From: Nostoc sp. PCC 7107
GTDB taxonomy: Bacteria > Cyanobacteriota > Cyanobacteriia > Cyanobacteriales > Nostocaceae
DNA: 64,000 nucleotides
Assembly: GCF_000316625.1 (NCBI RefSeq)
Contig: NC_019676.1
Location: 2,622,501-2,686,500 of the forward strand
Reading direction: 5' to 3'
Of the stretch, positions 54,954 to 64,000 are shown piece by piece (within the stretch, counting starts at the first letter, position 1; each line of letters starts with the position of its first letter). The position numbers and the translations under genes are program-made. Under the pieces are notes generated by a model. It worked only from the letters and a program-made list of their open reading frames with translations, had not been told where the DNA came from and did not search any database.

Positions 54954-55022
54954 CCCTGCGGGCATGGCTGCGCTTAGAGCGGTAGCGGGGCGTTTAGCCC
55001 GTGCTGAGTTGAAAGTGCTGAG
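54954..55022. repeat. Dispersed repeats between the two rhomboid genes
   Basis: A GC-rich motif (GCGGGCATGGCTGCGCTTAG, GGGGCGTTTAGCCCG) that recurs in Nostocales genomes is followed by GTGCTGAGTTGAAAGTGCTG, a heptamer tract of the same family as the one inside narB. Confidence 0.55.
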
Positions 55023-55081
55023 TATAAATTCTCTTACCTCAAAGCTTTGAGCAATGCTTTAACTGCTAAATTTACCAGCAC

Positions 55082-55801
55082 TTAGCTGTACCATGATTCG
55101 TCGGGAGATTTGTCACTAAACAAACCTAACACTGGGCCGAGAATTGCGCCAAAGATGAAACCGCCTGCGTGCGCCCAGTAAGCAATACCACCGCTTTCCA
55201 TCCCAATATTAGTAGGAGTTTCTAAACTGACAAATCCGTAGAAAGATTGTTGGAGAAACCAAAATCCTAAAAAGAAATAGGCGGGAACCCGGAAAGTTGG
55301 GAAGAAAATTCCTAAAGGTACAACACCGAGAATTTCTGCTTTGGGGAAGCGGAGGATATATGCACCCATAACTCCCGCGATCGCACCACTAGCACCCAAA
55401 GACGGAATGTTAGAATTTTGAGAGAAATACCATTGGGTCAAAGACGCTAAAATACCGCAAGCTAAATAAAACAGCAAATATTTGGCATGACCTAATTTAT
55501 CTTCAACGTTATTACCAAATATCCATAAAAACAACATATTGCCAGCTAAGTGCAAGAAGCCACCATGCAAAAATTGCGAGCTAATTAAAGTTGCCCATTC
55601 TGGTACTGGTTGATGCACAGAAACACCAGCAAAGCTTAAGCTAAGTTCGCGGGGAACTACAGCAGCCAGGTGTAAAAAACCATCTAATGCTTGTGGTGGA
55701 AGGCTACTTTCATAAATAAATGCCAGAACATTAGCGGCAATTAAACCGTAAGTTACATAAGGGGTAATTTGCGTAGGATTATTATCTCTAATGGGAACCA
55801 C
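55082..55801 (-). CDS. Rhomboid-family intramembrane serine protease, second copy
   Basis: From the GTG at 55801 (239 residues, with AGGAAG at suitable distance) the start MVPIRDNNPTQITPYVTYGL aligns with MFPLYDENPTRITPYFTYGL of its neighbour; the longer frame is not conserved. Catalytic Ser138 is in SLGASGAIAGVMGAY and His210 in YWAHAGGFIFG. It has an extra loop (residues about 58-70) and a longer C-terminus (SDKSPDESWYS) than the first copy. The two are tandem paralogues. Confidence 0.94.
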   Translation of the reverse strand: MVPIRDNNPTQITPYVTYGLIAANVLAFIYESSLPPQALDGFLHLAAVVPRELSLSFAGVSVHQPVPEWATLISSQFLHGGFLHLAGNMLFLWIFGNNVEDKLGHAKYLLFYLACGILASLTQWYFSQNSNIPSLGASGAIAGVMGAYILRFPKAEILGVVPLGIFFPTFRVPAYFFLGFWFLQQSFYGFVSLETPTNIGMESGGIAYWAHAGGFIFGAILGPVLGLFSDKSPDESWYS

Positions 55802-55980
55802 GGACTTTCTTCCTGATTTTTGAGAAACTAGCCTCAAATTACCGAATATTGCCTATAATTTCTTCTATCTCTTGGCTAGATATTTAGTCTCTGCCTTTTA
55901 AAATACTTGATTTTCTGGTTGATATGATTTTAAAGGAGGGACTTTTAGTAAATGAATCAGCCCTGCGTACCTTTGGAGAA

Positions 55981-58900
55981 CTAAAATCGAGTTTCATACT
56001 CAAATAACAGAAAATTTTCGCTACCTAAATCAGTTGCACCACGCACCAAAATTTCATCATTCAGCCGATAAAGGACGTTATAACGAAAAGACGCATCACT
56101 ACTAAATAAAGGACGGGATAAACTAACAGAAAAATCTCGATTAACGTTGAACACTCCCTCTGCTGACAAATCAAGAACAGATGAGCGTCTTGATGTTTGA
56201 TCAGTAATGGGAGTGGGAAATATGCGAAATTCACTAAAGCCAACAGCCTGACCGATCGCCGTAATAGTTCCTTGCAAACCACCTAAAATAGTAGTGCCTG
56301 CAAAATTGGTTAATCCTTGCGTTATATCTCCGGTTTGAGCAAAATTATTCAAAATTGACCCACCTAGCAAAGCGACAATTTCTCCCTGACTGCGGCGAGG
56401 TTGACTGGTAAGTTCTAAATTTTGATTTAATTCACTGGCTCGTCCTGTGGCTCTGGCTTGTACGCGTACAGTCCGTAAAGTGCCAAAATTGGTAGTAGAA
56501 ATATCGCTGATTTCAGACGACAAAGGTGATTCTAAAATTCGGTTGCTGGTTGCTGATGTCTCCGGTACGATCGCCAACAGTCGCACATCCACGGTAGGAT
56601 CAAGTCCTTGGCTGGGAATAAATGTGGCTGTTTGTTCATAGCCACGTTCTAAGGTGAACTCGGTGCTAAATAAGCTGACTCGTCCTCCGGTTAAACGAAT
56701 CACTCCTTCTGGGAGAGGCTTGGCTAAGGTTCCATTAATTGTCAAATCGCCTTTAGCGTTAAAGCTAAGTATGGGTTGACTAAAGGCTCCCGGTACAAAG
56801 CTAAATAAAGATTGACTCGTCACTTTTACATCGTTACCCAAAGTCAAGCGTAAATCGGCAAACTCTACAGGTAAATTAGGTCTAGTTACGGTGTTATTGA
56901 CAGCGTTAGTCGGTTCTGGTGTAGCGTTGGGGTTAACTTCTGTTATGTTTACAGCACTAATATTGATGTTATTATTATCTGTCGTTGCTGGTTTTGAATT
57001 AGCCGTGGTGGAATTTCCAATAATAACTTGTCCGTTATTCAGTTCAATTTCCCCACCAATTCGCGGTTTGAGTGCGGTTCCACGAATCACAGCATTCCCA
57101 CTCACACCACCTTCATACAATCCTGGAACCTGAAAATCTAATTGTTTTTCTATTAATACTGTCAGGGGATTAGATGCAGCAGACTGAGGGGTAAAAATTG
57201 GCAAGATTCCCGCCGCAGTGACTAACCCTTGATTATAGTTACCTTGAATCCCTTCGACATTAACTGTATTACCGTTAAATTGCGCTGTTCCCGTCACATT
57301 GGTTAATGGTGCTGATAAAGCTTGAGCGCCGATAGTTGCATTATTAAATGTGGCAGTTCCATTGATAATTGGCTGGTTTAAAGTACCACCAACATTGACA
57401 GCGACTTGTCCTTGTCCATCTAACCAAGCAACTTGATTGTTAGTCAGCAGATTTAACAGTGTTAAACCTTCGTTACTCACATTCGCGTTAACGCTGATTT
57501 GATTGCTCTCTGGTTGTATGGCGACAAAAGGTAAAGGTGCGGGAACACTACCTGTAATTGTGATGGGTTGAGTTCCTGTCAACAATAAAGCACTGTCAAA
57601 ATTTACGCGAGCATTATTATAGGCAAATTTTACCTGTCCTGTTTGTACAGGTTCCTGGTTGAGAGTTGCATTCGCCAGAGATACTTCACCATTTACTTTA
57701 GGGTCTTGTAAACTACCTTGCAAATTAGCAACAGCATTCACTTGACCTGTAATATCTAGAGGATATTGTTCGATGAAAGGCTGAAACACAGATAAAGGTA
57801 AACTAGCTACATTCAACTGTCCCGAAAGTTGGTCAAAGCCTAACTGTCCGGTAAAGGCTACTAATCCTTGATTGATGCCAATACTCAAAGGTGAGAGCGT
57901 CACAACACCATCAGCAAAATTACCTTGAGCAATCACTTGACTAATAGCATATTGTCCCCATTGCCAATTAGCGCCTTGAAGATTAAATCCTGCATTCAAC
58001 CCAGATTTTAATGAACCACTGGCGGTAATTGTGCCATTTAACGCACCTGTTAATTCTGCCAAACTAGGTAAAGGCGGCGCTTGTTTTTCCTCTTGCTGTT
58101 GTTGTTGCGTTACGACTGTGGCAATTTTCGAGAAATATTCTAACTGGGTTTGTAAGTCTGCATTGGGTAAGCTAAGAGGTGTAGTGTTTAGTGCTTCTGC
58201 GCCTGCTAGGGTTGGCGGTTCTGTTCCTGTACTCAAATCTTGGAAATCGTAGATATTAAACGCTTGTAAAATTTCTTGGATTCTAGTTTGGGCTAAATTA
58301 GCTTGGACTTGAAATTGCGGATTATTCCCTGTTTGCACACTACCACTTAAAGCAATGCTACTATCTCCAAGACGCAATAGACCGTTAGTTAAATTGGCAG
58401 CACCATTAGCATAATTGAAACTACCGCGAAATTCCGCGGCTGAAACTCTAGCAACCCGCGGTTGAGAAATGGCTACGTCTCCAGCCAAAGCATAATTATT
58501 CAGATTAACAACTAAGTTTCCTGATAATTGTCCCCCCAAGGGTTTCAATCTATTGTCAGGGATAAAGCCGCCAACTAAAGCGATGGGAAACTGTTGGGCG
58601 TTGATGATTAGATTATCGCCCTCAGTTCTACCTGTGCTAATTGCTTGACCGCGCTTGAGTAAAAATGAAGTTGGGCGATAATTTCCATCCAGGTTCAAGG
58701 CTATTCTATCTTGCACCCCAGCCAGTCGCAGACTTCCCCCTTGTCCGCCTTGAAAGTTGACATTACCTGCTAAAACACGGTCAAAGGCCAAGTTACTCAC
58801 ATTGAAATTCCGCAGGCGAATATTACCTGTAGCTTGGGGAGTTTCTAGAGTACCTGTAACTTGCCCATTAAAATCGAGAAAGCCTGATAGGGCAATGTCT

Positions 58901-61539
58901 CTGGGTACTTGCACACCTGTATTGTTAAGGTTGAAATTCTGCGCCAGGACATTGAAATTAAAGCCAGCAATTTTCGGTGTACCTGTTTCTGGTAATTGTA
59001 CTGCGATCGCACCATTAGCACTAATTCCCGGTGTCGTTGCTCGTGGCACAATAATCTGCTTACCATTCCACTGAAATTGGGCTGTCAATGGTTGTGCTAA
59101 CTGCGCCACACCTTGGTTAGCGCGAAGTTGTCCCGCAGCGCGAATATCTGCAAGCGCAAAAGATTTGGTATTACCAGCCAACTGCACATTACCATTGAGT
59201 TGTCCTCGCAGTTGTGGTGAAAAACGATTAAGTTGAATCTGCGAAGCATTAGCAACGGCTTGCCAGCGACCATTATTTAAATTAGCATCCCGGATGTTAA
59301 CTCTCCCGCCTGCCACACTCAAGTTTGCTTGTGCTGTGGCGCGAATAGCTTCCAGTTGCAAAGCTTTAGTGCTTCCAGATAAATTAACCGACGCACTATT
59401 AACAACTCCTTGAAATTGCTCTGGAACTTGCGGAAAACGATTAAGTTGAATCTGCGAAGCATTAGCAACGGCTTGCCAGCGACCATTATTTAAATTAGCA
59501 TCCCGGATGTTAACTCTCCCACCTGCGACACTCAAGTTTGCTTGTGCTGTGGCGCGAATAGTAGCCAGTTGAAAAGATTTCGTGCTTCCTGACAAATTCA
59601 CCGATGCACTATTGACAACTCCTTGAAATTGCGGTGGAATCTGTTTAAAACGGCTTAACTGAACTTGTTCGGTATTGACAAAAGCTTGCCAACGGTTCTG
59701 TACAACCTGACCCTTAGCCCTAATTGTATTACCTGCCACATTAAACACCGCCGTGGGCAAAATAATCTTCTGCCCTTGTTGAGTAATTACCGCTGCGCCG
59801 ATGGTGGGATAAGTTGCATTAGGCGCTTGCACCTGCGCCACCGCCCGCAAATTCCCCAACGCGCCAGAAACCATAGTATTTACTGATACATTCCCAACTT
59901 TGATTGTGGAGGAAGAGTTGTTGGTTTTAGCGATGACATCCCCTGGTAAATTTTGGGCAATAACATTCAACGATACTCCACCTTGGGGTGCTAGTTGCAC
60001 TTGACCACGCCCGACAATTTGCCCACCGGCTGGCGGGTTTACTTGAATGCTGGCAACATTGAGTATTAAAGGTTGTTTGCCCAAAGATCCAGTAATTTGT
60101 GTATTAGCTGAGACATTACCAATGTTAATTGGGGGAGTGAAACCGTAATTTCGTGCCAGTATATCTCCTGATATTCCCTCGGCTTGCACGTTAAATTTTA
60201 CCCGCCCACCTACTATTGCTTGACCACCGCCTGTAATTACTCCACCGGCTGCGGGAACTAAGTTGAGATTTGAGACGGTGATTTGCGAAGCATTTTTATT
60301 GACATTCAAGCGAAAATTAGTGTTGACCGATTTAAACTGCACCCGGTCAACTTGAATAGGTTTGGTGTTACTTGCACTACCGCTGAGAACTGGTTGCTGA
60401 AGGGAACCTTGAACTTTAACGTTGGCTTGAATTTCCCCAGTAGCGACAACTGGCGATTTAACGTTGAAAGTATCTAATAAGTTTTTTGTAGTGACTGGTT
60501 TTACCTGCGCTGAGAGGTTGAAACCTGTTTTAAGATTAACTATGCCATTAGCCAGAATGGGAACCTTACCCAAGTTTGTGGTGAGATTATCTAATGCGAT
60601 CGCCTGACCTTGAAATACTAATCTACCGTTAGCATTGACAAACTTTTGCGGAATATTTTGAATTTGCGCCGTCACCTGACGCGGAATAGCTGTCCCAGTA
60701 ATTGCTATATCGGAAACATCTGCGGGAATCTGCACACCCAAATCAGCATTTACCCTTCCTGCTTGCAAAACAATCGGTAACTGAATTAATCGGCTAACAT
60801 CTGATGCTTGTAAATCTTGCGCCACAACCTGAAGATTAGTTTGTTGTGTTTTTGGTTGTGTATCACCAGTAATTTTAACCGCACCGCCTCTAGCTAGTTG
60901 ACCATTTATTTCATAACCAATCTGTGTGTTATCTGGTGAAAATCGGGCTACTCCACCGAATTGATTGATAACTACAGAACCTTTCGGTTTAGTTGGTGCA
61001 GAGGCTGGTAATAATTCTACATTGCCATCAACAATCTCAAGTGTTTGTAACTGTGTTTGAATAATACCTTGCCCTTCTTGAGACTTCACAGCCGCCGTTA
61101 CCCAACGACCATCTTGATCTTGTTGGATAAAGACACGGGGTTGCACCACTGTGACATTTAACGGTAGTGTGCGGCTGAAAATAACTGGTAACAGAGAAAA
61201 GCGCACATCAACAGCTTTGGCTGTCAGTTGGTCAGAATCGGTAGGCGTTGCTGGTATCGCCAGAGAACTAAATCTCAGACTCGAAAGTGAAAAAGCCTCA
61301 ACTTGACCTAATGTTATCGGTCGCCCCAGTAATTGTTCAAGATTTGTCTCGACTAACGGGGCTAAATCGTTATATACATAATTTCTCGCCCACCAAATTC
61401 CCCATGCAATTCCAGCAAGCAAAAAAATTCCTACTACCAAACTAGTACGTCTTAAAAGCAGAAGATGTAATAAACGTCGGTTAGTAGGCTCCTGATCATT
61501 GCCTGAATTTGGAGAGCGCGTCATTTTCGTTACCAGCAA
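55981..61539 (-). CDS. TamB-like translocation/assembly module protein (DUF490 C-terminal domain)
   Basis: A very large (1,852 residues) envelope protein with one N-terminal membrane helix (about 27-49), a long beta-strand repeat region and a C-terminal TamB_C (DUF490) domain (about 1,500-1,852, with LTGGRVSLFSTEFTLERGYE, VRVQARATGRAS, EIVALLGG and the final FLLFEYETRF strand). TamB spans the periplasm, bridging to the outer membrane, and is thought to move lipids or help outer-membrane protein assembly; it works with TamA/BamA-like Omp85 proteins. Residues about 695-840 contain nearly identical 71-residue repeats. It is one gene, with no frameshift. Confidence 0.92.
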   Translation of the reverse strand: MLVTKMTRSPNSGNDQEPTNRRLLHLLLLRRTSLVVGIFLLAGIAWGIWWARNYVYNDLAPLVETNLEQLLGRPITLGQVEAFSLSSLRFSSLAIPATPTDSDQLTAKAVDVRFSLLPVIFSRTLPLNVTVVQPRVFIQQDQDGRWVTAAVKSQEGQGIIQTQLQTLEIVDGNVELLPASAPTKPKGSVVINQFGGVARFSPDNTQIGYEINGQLARGGAVKITGDTQPKTQQTNLQVVAQDLQASDVSRLIQLPIVLQAGRVNADLGVQIPADVSDIAITGTAIPRQVTAQIQNIPQKFVNANGRLVFQGQAIALDNLTTNLGKVPILANGIVNLKTGFNLSAQVKPVTTKNLLDTFNVKSPVVATGEIQANVKVQGSLQQPVLSGSASNTKPIQVDRVQFKSVNTNFRLNVNKNASQITVSNLNLVPAAGGVITGGGQAIVGGRVKFNVQAEGISGDILARNYGFTPPINIGNVSANTQITGSLGKQPLILNVASIQVNPPAGGQIVGRGQVQLAPQGGVSLNVIAQNLPGDVIAKTNNSSSTIKVGNVSVNTMVSGALGNLRAVAQVQAPNATYPTIGAAVITQQGQKIILPTAVFNVAGNTIRAKGQVVQNRWQAFVNTEQVQLSRFKQIPPQFQGVVNSASVNLSGSTKSFQLATIRATAQANLSVAGGRVNIRDANLNNGRWQAVANASQIQLNRFPQVPEQFQGVVNSASVNLSGSTKALQLEAIRATAQANLSVAGGRVNIRDANLNNGRWQAVANASQIQLNRFSPQLRGQLNGNVQLAGNTKSFALADIRAAGQLRANQGVAQLAQPLTAQFQWNGKQIIVPRATTPGISANGAIAVQLPETGTPKIAGFNFNVLAQNFNLNNTGVQVPRDIALSGFLDFNGQVTGTLETPQATGNIRLRNFNVSNLAFDRVLAGNVNFQGGQGGSLRLAGVQDRIALNLDGNYRPTSFLLKRGQAISTGRTEGDNLIINAQQFPIALVGGFIPDNRLKPLGGQLSGNLVVNLNNYALAGDVAISQPRVARVSAAEFRGSFNYANGAANLTNGLLRLGDSSIALSGSVQTGNNPQFQVQANLAQTRIQEILQAFNIYDFQDLSTGTEPPTLAGAEALNTTPLSLPNADLQTQLEYFSKIATVVTQQQQQEEKQAPPLPSLAELTGALNGTITASGSLKSGLNAGFNLQGANWQWGQYAISQVIAQGNFADGVVTLSPLSIGINQGLVAFTGQLGFDQLSGQLNVASLPLSVFQPFIEQYPLDITGQVNAVANLQGSLQDPKVNGEVSLANATLNQEPVQTGQVKFAYNNARVNFDSALLLTGTQPITITGSVPAPLPFVAIQPESNQISVNANVSNEGLTLLNLLTNNQVAWLDGQGQVAVNVGGTLNQPIINGTATFNNATIGAQALSAPLTNVTGTAQFNGNTVNVEGIQGNYNQGLVTAAGILPIFTPQSAASNPLTVLIEKQLDFQVPGLYEGGVSGNAVIRGTALKPRIGGEIELNNGQVIIGNSTTANSKPATTDNNNINISAVNITEVNPNATPEPTNAVNNTVTRPNLPVEFADLRLTLGNDVKVTSQSLFSFVPGAFSQPILSFNAKGDLTINGTLAKPLPEGVIRLTGGRVSLFSTEFTLERGYEQTATFIPSQGLDPTVDVRLLAIVPETSATSNRILESPLSSEISDISTTNFGTLRTVRVQARATGRASELNQNLELTSQPRRSQGEIVALLGGSILNNFAQTGDITQGLTNFAGTTILGGLQGTITAIGQAVGFSEFRIFPTPITDQTSRRSSVLDLSAEGVFNVNRDFSVSLSRPLFSSDASFRYNVLYRLNDEILVRGATDLGSENFLLFEYETRF
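59221..59646. repeat. Tandem 213-bp repeat within the TamB-like gene
   Basis: Two consecutive copies of a 213-bp unit (71 codons) with few base changes begin at 59221 and 59434, each starting AAAACGATTAAGTTGAATCT and including TTAACTCTCCC. A partial third unit follows the second. The near identity at DNA level indicates recent duplication or gene conversion. Confidence 0.8.
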
Positions 61540-61707
61540 CGCTATCGAGTAACAAAGTTATTATTACCCGAAAACAACATAGTTGTTTTTACTAGCTACG
61601 AAAAACTTTTCCTAGATAGATTCGTAGTTCATTCTACTAGGGGATGACAATTGATCGCGATCGCCCAGATAGCTAAGACATCCGTAAAAGTCTCTTAACT
61701 CTGTAAC

Positions 61708-61733
61708 CTATCCCCTATCCCCTATCCCCTACT
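61708..61733. repeat. Heptamer tandem repeat (CTATCCC)n
   Basis: Three direct copies of CTATCCC, then a partial one, just after the stop of the DUF4335 gene. Another example of the seven-base repeat families. Confidence 0.75.
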
Positions 61734-61737
61734 ATAT

Positions 61738-63204
61738 CTACTGATACCCTTTCCAAGGAGTCACGTCTAGTTTGCCATCTGGATTAAACACTACTTGGAA
61801 ATGAGCCAGCGGTTCTTGATTATTGGGCGCTGCGCCATTAGAACCATAAACAGTTTGAAACATACTTGGCAATGGTGTTTCCCGGAAATAATCGAAAGCA
61901 ACCTGATTTAATGGTTCATAATCAGCAATCACGCCTTCTTTATTCACGGCGACTCGATAACGCAAATCTTTTGTGTAGGTGGGAGTACCTTTCCAATTTT
62001 GGCGAATTGTATTATATAGCTTTTGGTTTAAAGTTTTAACTGTATTAGCATCTGTAATTTTACTGCCAATTACCTGTGGTGTACTAGCGTAACCGCGCCA
62101 AGGACTAACTTGTAACACACCTTTGTTAGTAAAGACGACTTTAAATTGAGCTATTGGTTCATTAGTAATTACAGAACGTTTAGCCGGATTGTAAAGTACT
62201 TTGGGTAGTGGGGTTAACTCTATACCGTCATTTGACCCTTGATTAACCGCCTTATAACCAACGATCGCACCATCACCAGCCACACCTACACGATAAACTA
62301 AATCATCTTTGATTGCCGAACGGTTACTCCACGCGGGATCAAGTTGATTCCATACCTGACGATTCAAAACACGTAGTTGAGATGGGTCGGTGATTTCGGA
62401 CACTGTATTTAACAGTGCTTCTAAATCTTTGGTCGGCGGTGTTGCTGCTGTCGTTGCTGGAGTCGGGTTGATAGTAGCAGCTATGGGTGTTGCACTAGCT
62501 AAGGGAGAGTTCACCGCTGAGGGTGTTGTAGTTGGAGTCGCCGCCGTAGCACTGGGTGTTGGTGTGGCGCTACTCTGCGTTTCTGGTTGTGGTTCTGGTG
62601 TCCGAATTTGGGGAGGTGGAATCAAACTAAAAGCAACAGCTGCAACTGCTACACTCGCAACTCCAATACTTGCTGGTACTGCTTGCTTGATGAGAATTTC
62701 ATTAGCACTACCATAACGTCGAGCAACTGGTTGTAACTCTAATGATAATTCCGCTAAGGTTTGGGTATCAGCAAAAAACTGATCTACAGCTTCTACCAAA
62801 TCAAATAACTGCACTGTGTTCAGATCAATTTGAATCGGTGATTTGGCCTGGTTAGCATTCGACTCCAAACCTTCTGTTATGCTTTCAGCATGAATAATTA
62901 GTCTATGGCGGTTATGGTCAATTTTTTGTAGTTCTACTAATTCCGAATCTTGGTTATGAGCTTGGGGATTCTGCACATTACTTAAAAATTCTTGGGCGTA
63001 GCCACTCACTGCCCTGACCAAACTTTCAAAAAATTCTCGGCCTCCAACCAGAGGCTGCTTATAACCAGATATATAGCATTCTACATTTACCAATATTGAT
63101 AATTCTGGGCGTAGCTCTTGTAAATGTGCTGCCCTCGAAGCATCACTTAAACCCTCTAAAAGCAATGTACAGTTAGGTAAACTGTACTTCCGTTGAATAT
63201 TCAT
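61738..63204 (-). CDS. DUF4335-family membrane protein with duplicated C-terminal module
   Basis: The 488-residue protein has an N-terminal DUF4335 domain (MNIQRKYSLPNCTLLLEGLS and on to about 160), a single membrane helix (177-196), a Pro/Thr/Ala linker (200-258) and two tandem copies of a module of about 110 residues (LNRQVWNQLDPAW, VYRVGVAGDG, FKVVFTNKGVLQVSPWRGY; and LNQKLYNTIRQNW, RYRVAVNKEG, FQVVFNPDGKLDVTPWKGY). The function is unknown and the family is restricted to cyanobacteria. Its ATG overlaps the stop of the DUF3038 gene by four bases (ATGA), so the two are translationally coupled. Confidence 0.88.
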   Translation of the reverse strand: MNIQRKYSLPNCTLLLEGLSDASRAAHLQELRPELSILVNVECYISGYKQPLVGGREFFESLVRAVSGYAQEFLSNVQNPQAHNQDSELVELQKIDHNRHRLIIHAESITEGLESNANQAKSPIQIDLNTVQLFDLVEAVDQFFADTQTLAELSLELQPVARRYGSANEILIKQAVPASIGVASVAVAAVAFSLIPPPQIRTPEPQPETQSSATPTPSATAATPTTTPSAVNSPLASATPIAATINPTPATTAATPPTKDLEALLNTVSEITDPSQLRVLNRQVWNQLDPAWSNRSAIKDDLVYRVGVAGDGAIVGYKAVNQGSNDGIELTPLPKVLYNPAKRSVITNEPIAQFKVVFTNKGVLQVSPWRGYASTPQVIGSKITDANTVKTLNQKLYNTIRQNWKGTPTYTKDLRYRVAVNKEGVIADYEPLNQVAFDYFRETPLPSMFQTVYGSNGAAPNNQEPLAHFQVVFNPDGKLDVTPWKGYQ

Positions 63205-63827
63205 TCCACTTCACCGTCAAAAAGACTAATCCAGAACCGCTGCATTCCGGCCGTACCAGTACAAAATAGTAGTTTTTCTAACAAATTAATAGCTAACTCA
63301 TCTAATTTCTCATCAGAAGTTAAGGCTAGTAAACCAGAACGACGGGCGTTCATTCTACTTTTAAAATGCGCTCGAAAGCGTTCTAAATAGTTAGATAAAC
63401 GCAAATTTTGTTCTAGAGGTATCTGCTTGTCATTCATTTGTTGATATATCATAAGCATTTGGCGAATGACAACAGTTAACCGCCGCGCAATGTAGCAAGC
63501 AATGACTACTAAAGCCTTTGCTTCCATAATAGTTAAAGGTCGGCGGATATTTGCTCGGCGCATCGGGTTAGAGCTACGCATCCGCCATAAATTCACCCGA
63601 TTTTTAATAATCTCTTTTAAATCTAGTTCTTCAGCAAAAGCCAAAATTGCTTCGGAACCACCTAGTTCTAAAGCTTCAATGGCCAATAAGATGAGGTCGA
63701 TTTGTAACCTGGTTCTGGGCGGACATCCTTGTCCTGCGATCGCCGGATCTGGTAAGGTATCCAGAATCATTGGCGTTGATGCAGGTGCGGGACTGTTGAA
63801 CGGCGTTAAGCTCGCGGAGACATTCAT
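63201..63827 (-). CDS. DUF3038-family protein
   Basis: A 208-residue soluble protein from the ATG at 63827: GQGCPPRTRLQIDLILLAIE, LELGGSEAILAFAEEL, NPMRRANIRRPLT and AHFKSRMNARRSG are typical of DUF3038, a cyanobacterial family of unknown function usually next to DUF4335. It overlaps the DUF4335 start by four bases. The frame opens nine codons earlier at a TTG without support. The short remaining sequence to 64000 shows no further gene. Confidence 0.9.
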   Translation of the reverse strand: MNVSASLTPFNSPAPASTPMILDTLPDPAIAGQGCPPRTRLQIDLILLAIEALELGGSEAILAFAEELDLKEIIKNRVNLWRMRSSNPMRRANIRRPLTIMEAKALVVIACYIARRLTVVIRQMLMIYQQMNDKQIPLEQNLRLSNYLERFRAHFKSRMNARRSGLLALTSDEKLDELAINLLEKLLFCTGTAGMQRFWISLFDGEVE

Positions 63828-64000
63828 TCGATAAATTACCTTGTGCGCTTCCAACAGACTAGATACAACTAGTACAACTAAATTTAAGATAAGTAGCCAA
63901 AAAATAACATTAAACTTGTGGCAGTAGCCATAATACTTGACGTATACATGACTTAACTTGTTCTACGGCAAAGTTTGCATATACTTATAATTTCAGTTTT

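Noticed and set aside
62390-62716. A 108-codon plus-strand frame with long hydrophobic runs
   Set aside because: It is the antisense of the Pro/Thr/Ala linker and membrane helix of the DUF4335 gene, and the low-complexity codons explain the open frame.

Overview
The window is a piece of a filamentous, probably heterocyst-forming cyanobacterial chromosome, most like Nostoc. The reasons are: HIP1-type GCGATCGC sites scattered through it; cyanobacterial marker genes (ndhM, narM, nirA, narB, gap2, an IctB-family gene, a cyanoexosortase, a CYP38-like cyclophilin, the DUF3038/DUF4335 pair); a small gene of the Asr1734/Npun_R1517 heterocyst-regulator type; and many seven-base tandem repeats between genes, typical of Nostocales. 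No database search was run; all family names come from reading motifs.

Layout. 1-1040 is the 5' two thirds of a 16S rRNA gene on the minus strand, with a readable promoter at 1206-1234, divergent from nadC. 2364-3008 holds fused, dead remnants of two insertion sequences. 3441-9906 is a signalling island: an FHA-PrsW membrane protease on the plus strand converges on three minus-strand genes (a zinc-ribbon PP2C phosphatase, a CHAT caspase-like protease fused to FHA, and an orphan 214-residue protein). 9907-13245 is gene-poor and holds only ndhM and the heterocyst-regulator-like gene. A LuxR-type response regulator, a MITE-like element and an IS-damaged DJ-1/PfpI pseudogene follow.

14882-25499 is the nitrate assimilation region. 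nirA, nrtP, narB, a psiE-like gene and narM all lie on the minus strand. A well-formed NtcA promoter sits upstream of nirA, and a Rieske protein and a HEAT-repeat protein (probably the NirB accessory protein) are transcribed divergently. Nitrate enters through the MFS permease NrtP rather than the NrtABCD ABC transporter; NarB, helped by NarM, makes nitrite, and NirA makes ammonium.

25580-42539 is mostly housekeeping: a PlsC-type acyltransferase, proS, a GerMN protein, an ArsR regulator, accB and efp, a lumenal cyclophilin, thiL, gap2, nadD, murC, murB, a YbaB protein, a low-molecular-weight phosphatase, a second LuxR-type response regulator and smpB. 42733-46378 has a WGxxGxxG-tail protein, an IctB-family membrane protein and a GAF histidine-kinase-like protein that lacks its phospho-accepting histidine.

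47052-54084 is an exopolysaccharide/sorting locus: sugar aminotransferase, cyanoexosortase and its partner, Wza-like export protein and Wzc-like tyrosine autokinase. 54179-63827 on the minus strand has two rhomboid proteases, a giant TamB-like envelope protein, and the overlapping DUF4335 and DUF3038 genes.

The most interesting points are the FHA/protease/phosphatase island, the seven-base repeat absorbed into the narB reading frame, the histidine-less kinase, and the gap2 terminator lying inside the end of thiL.
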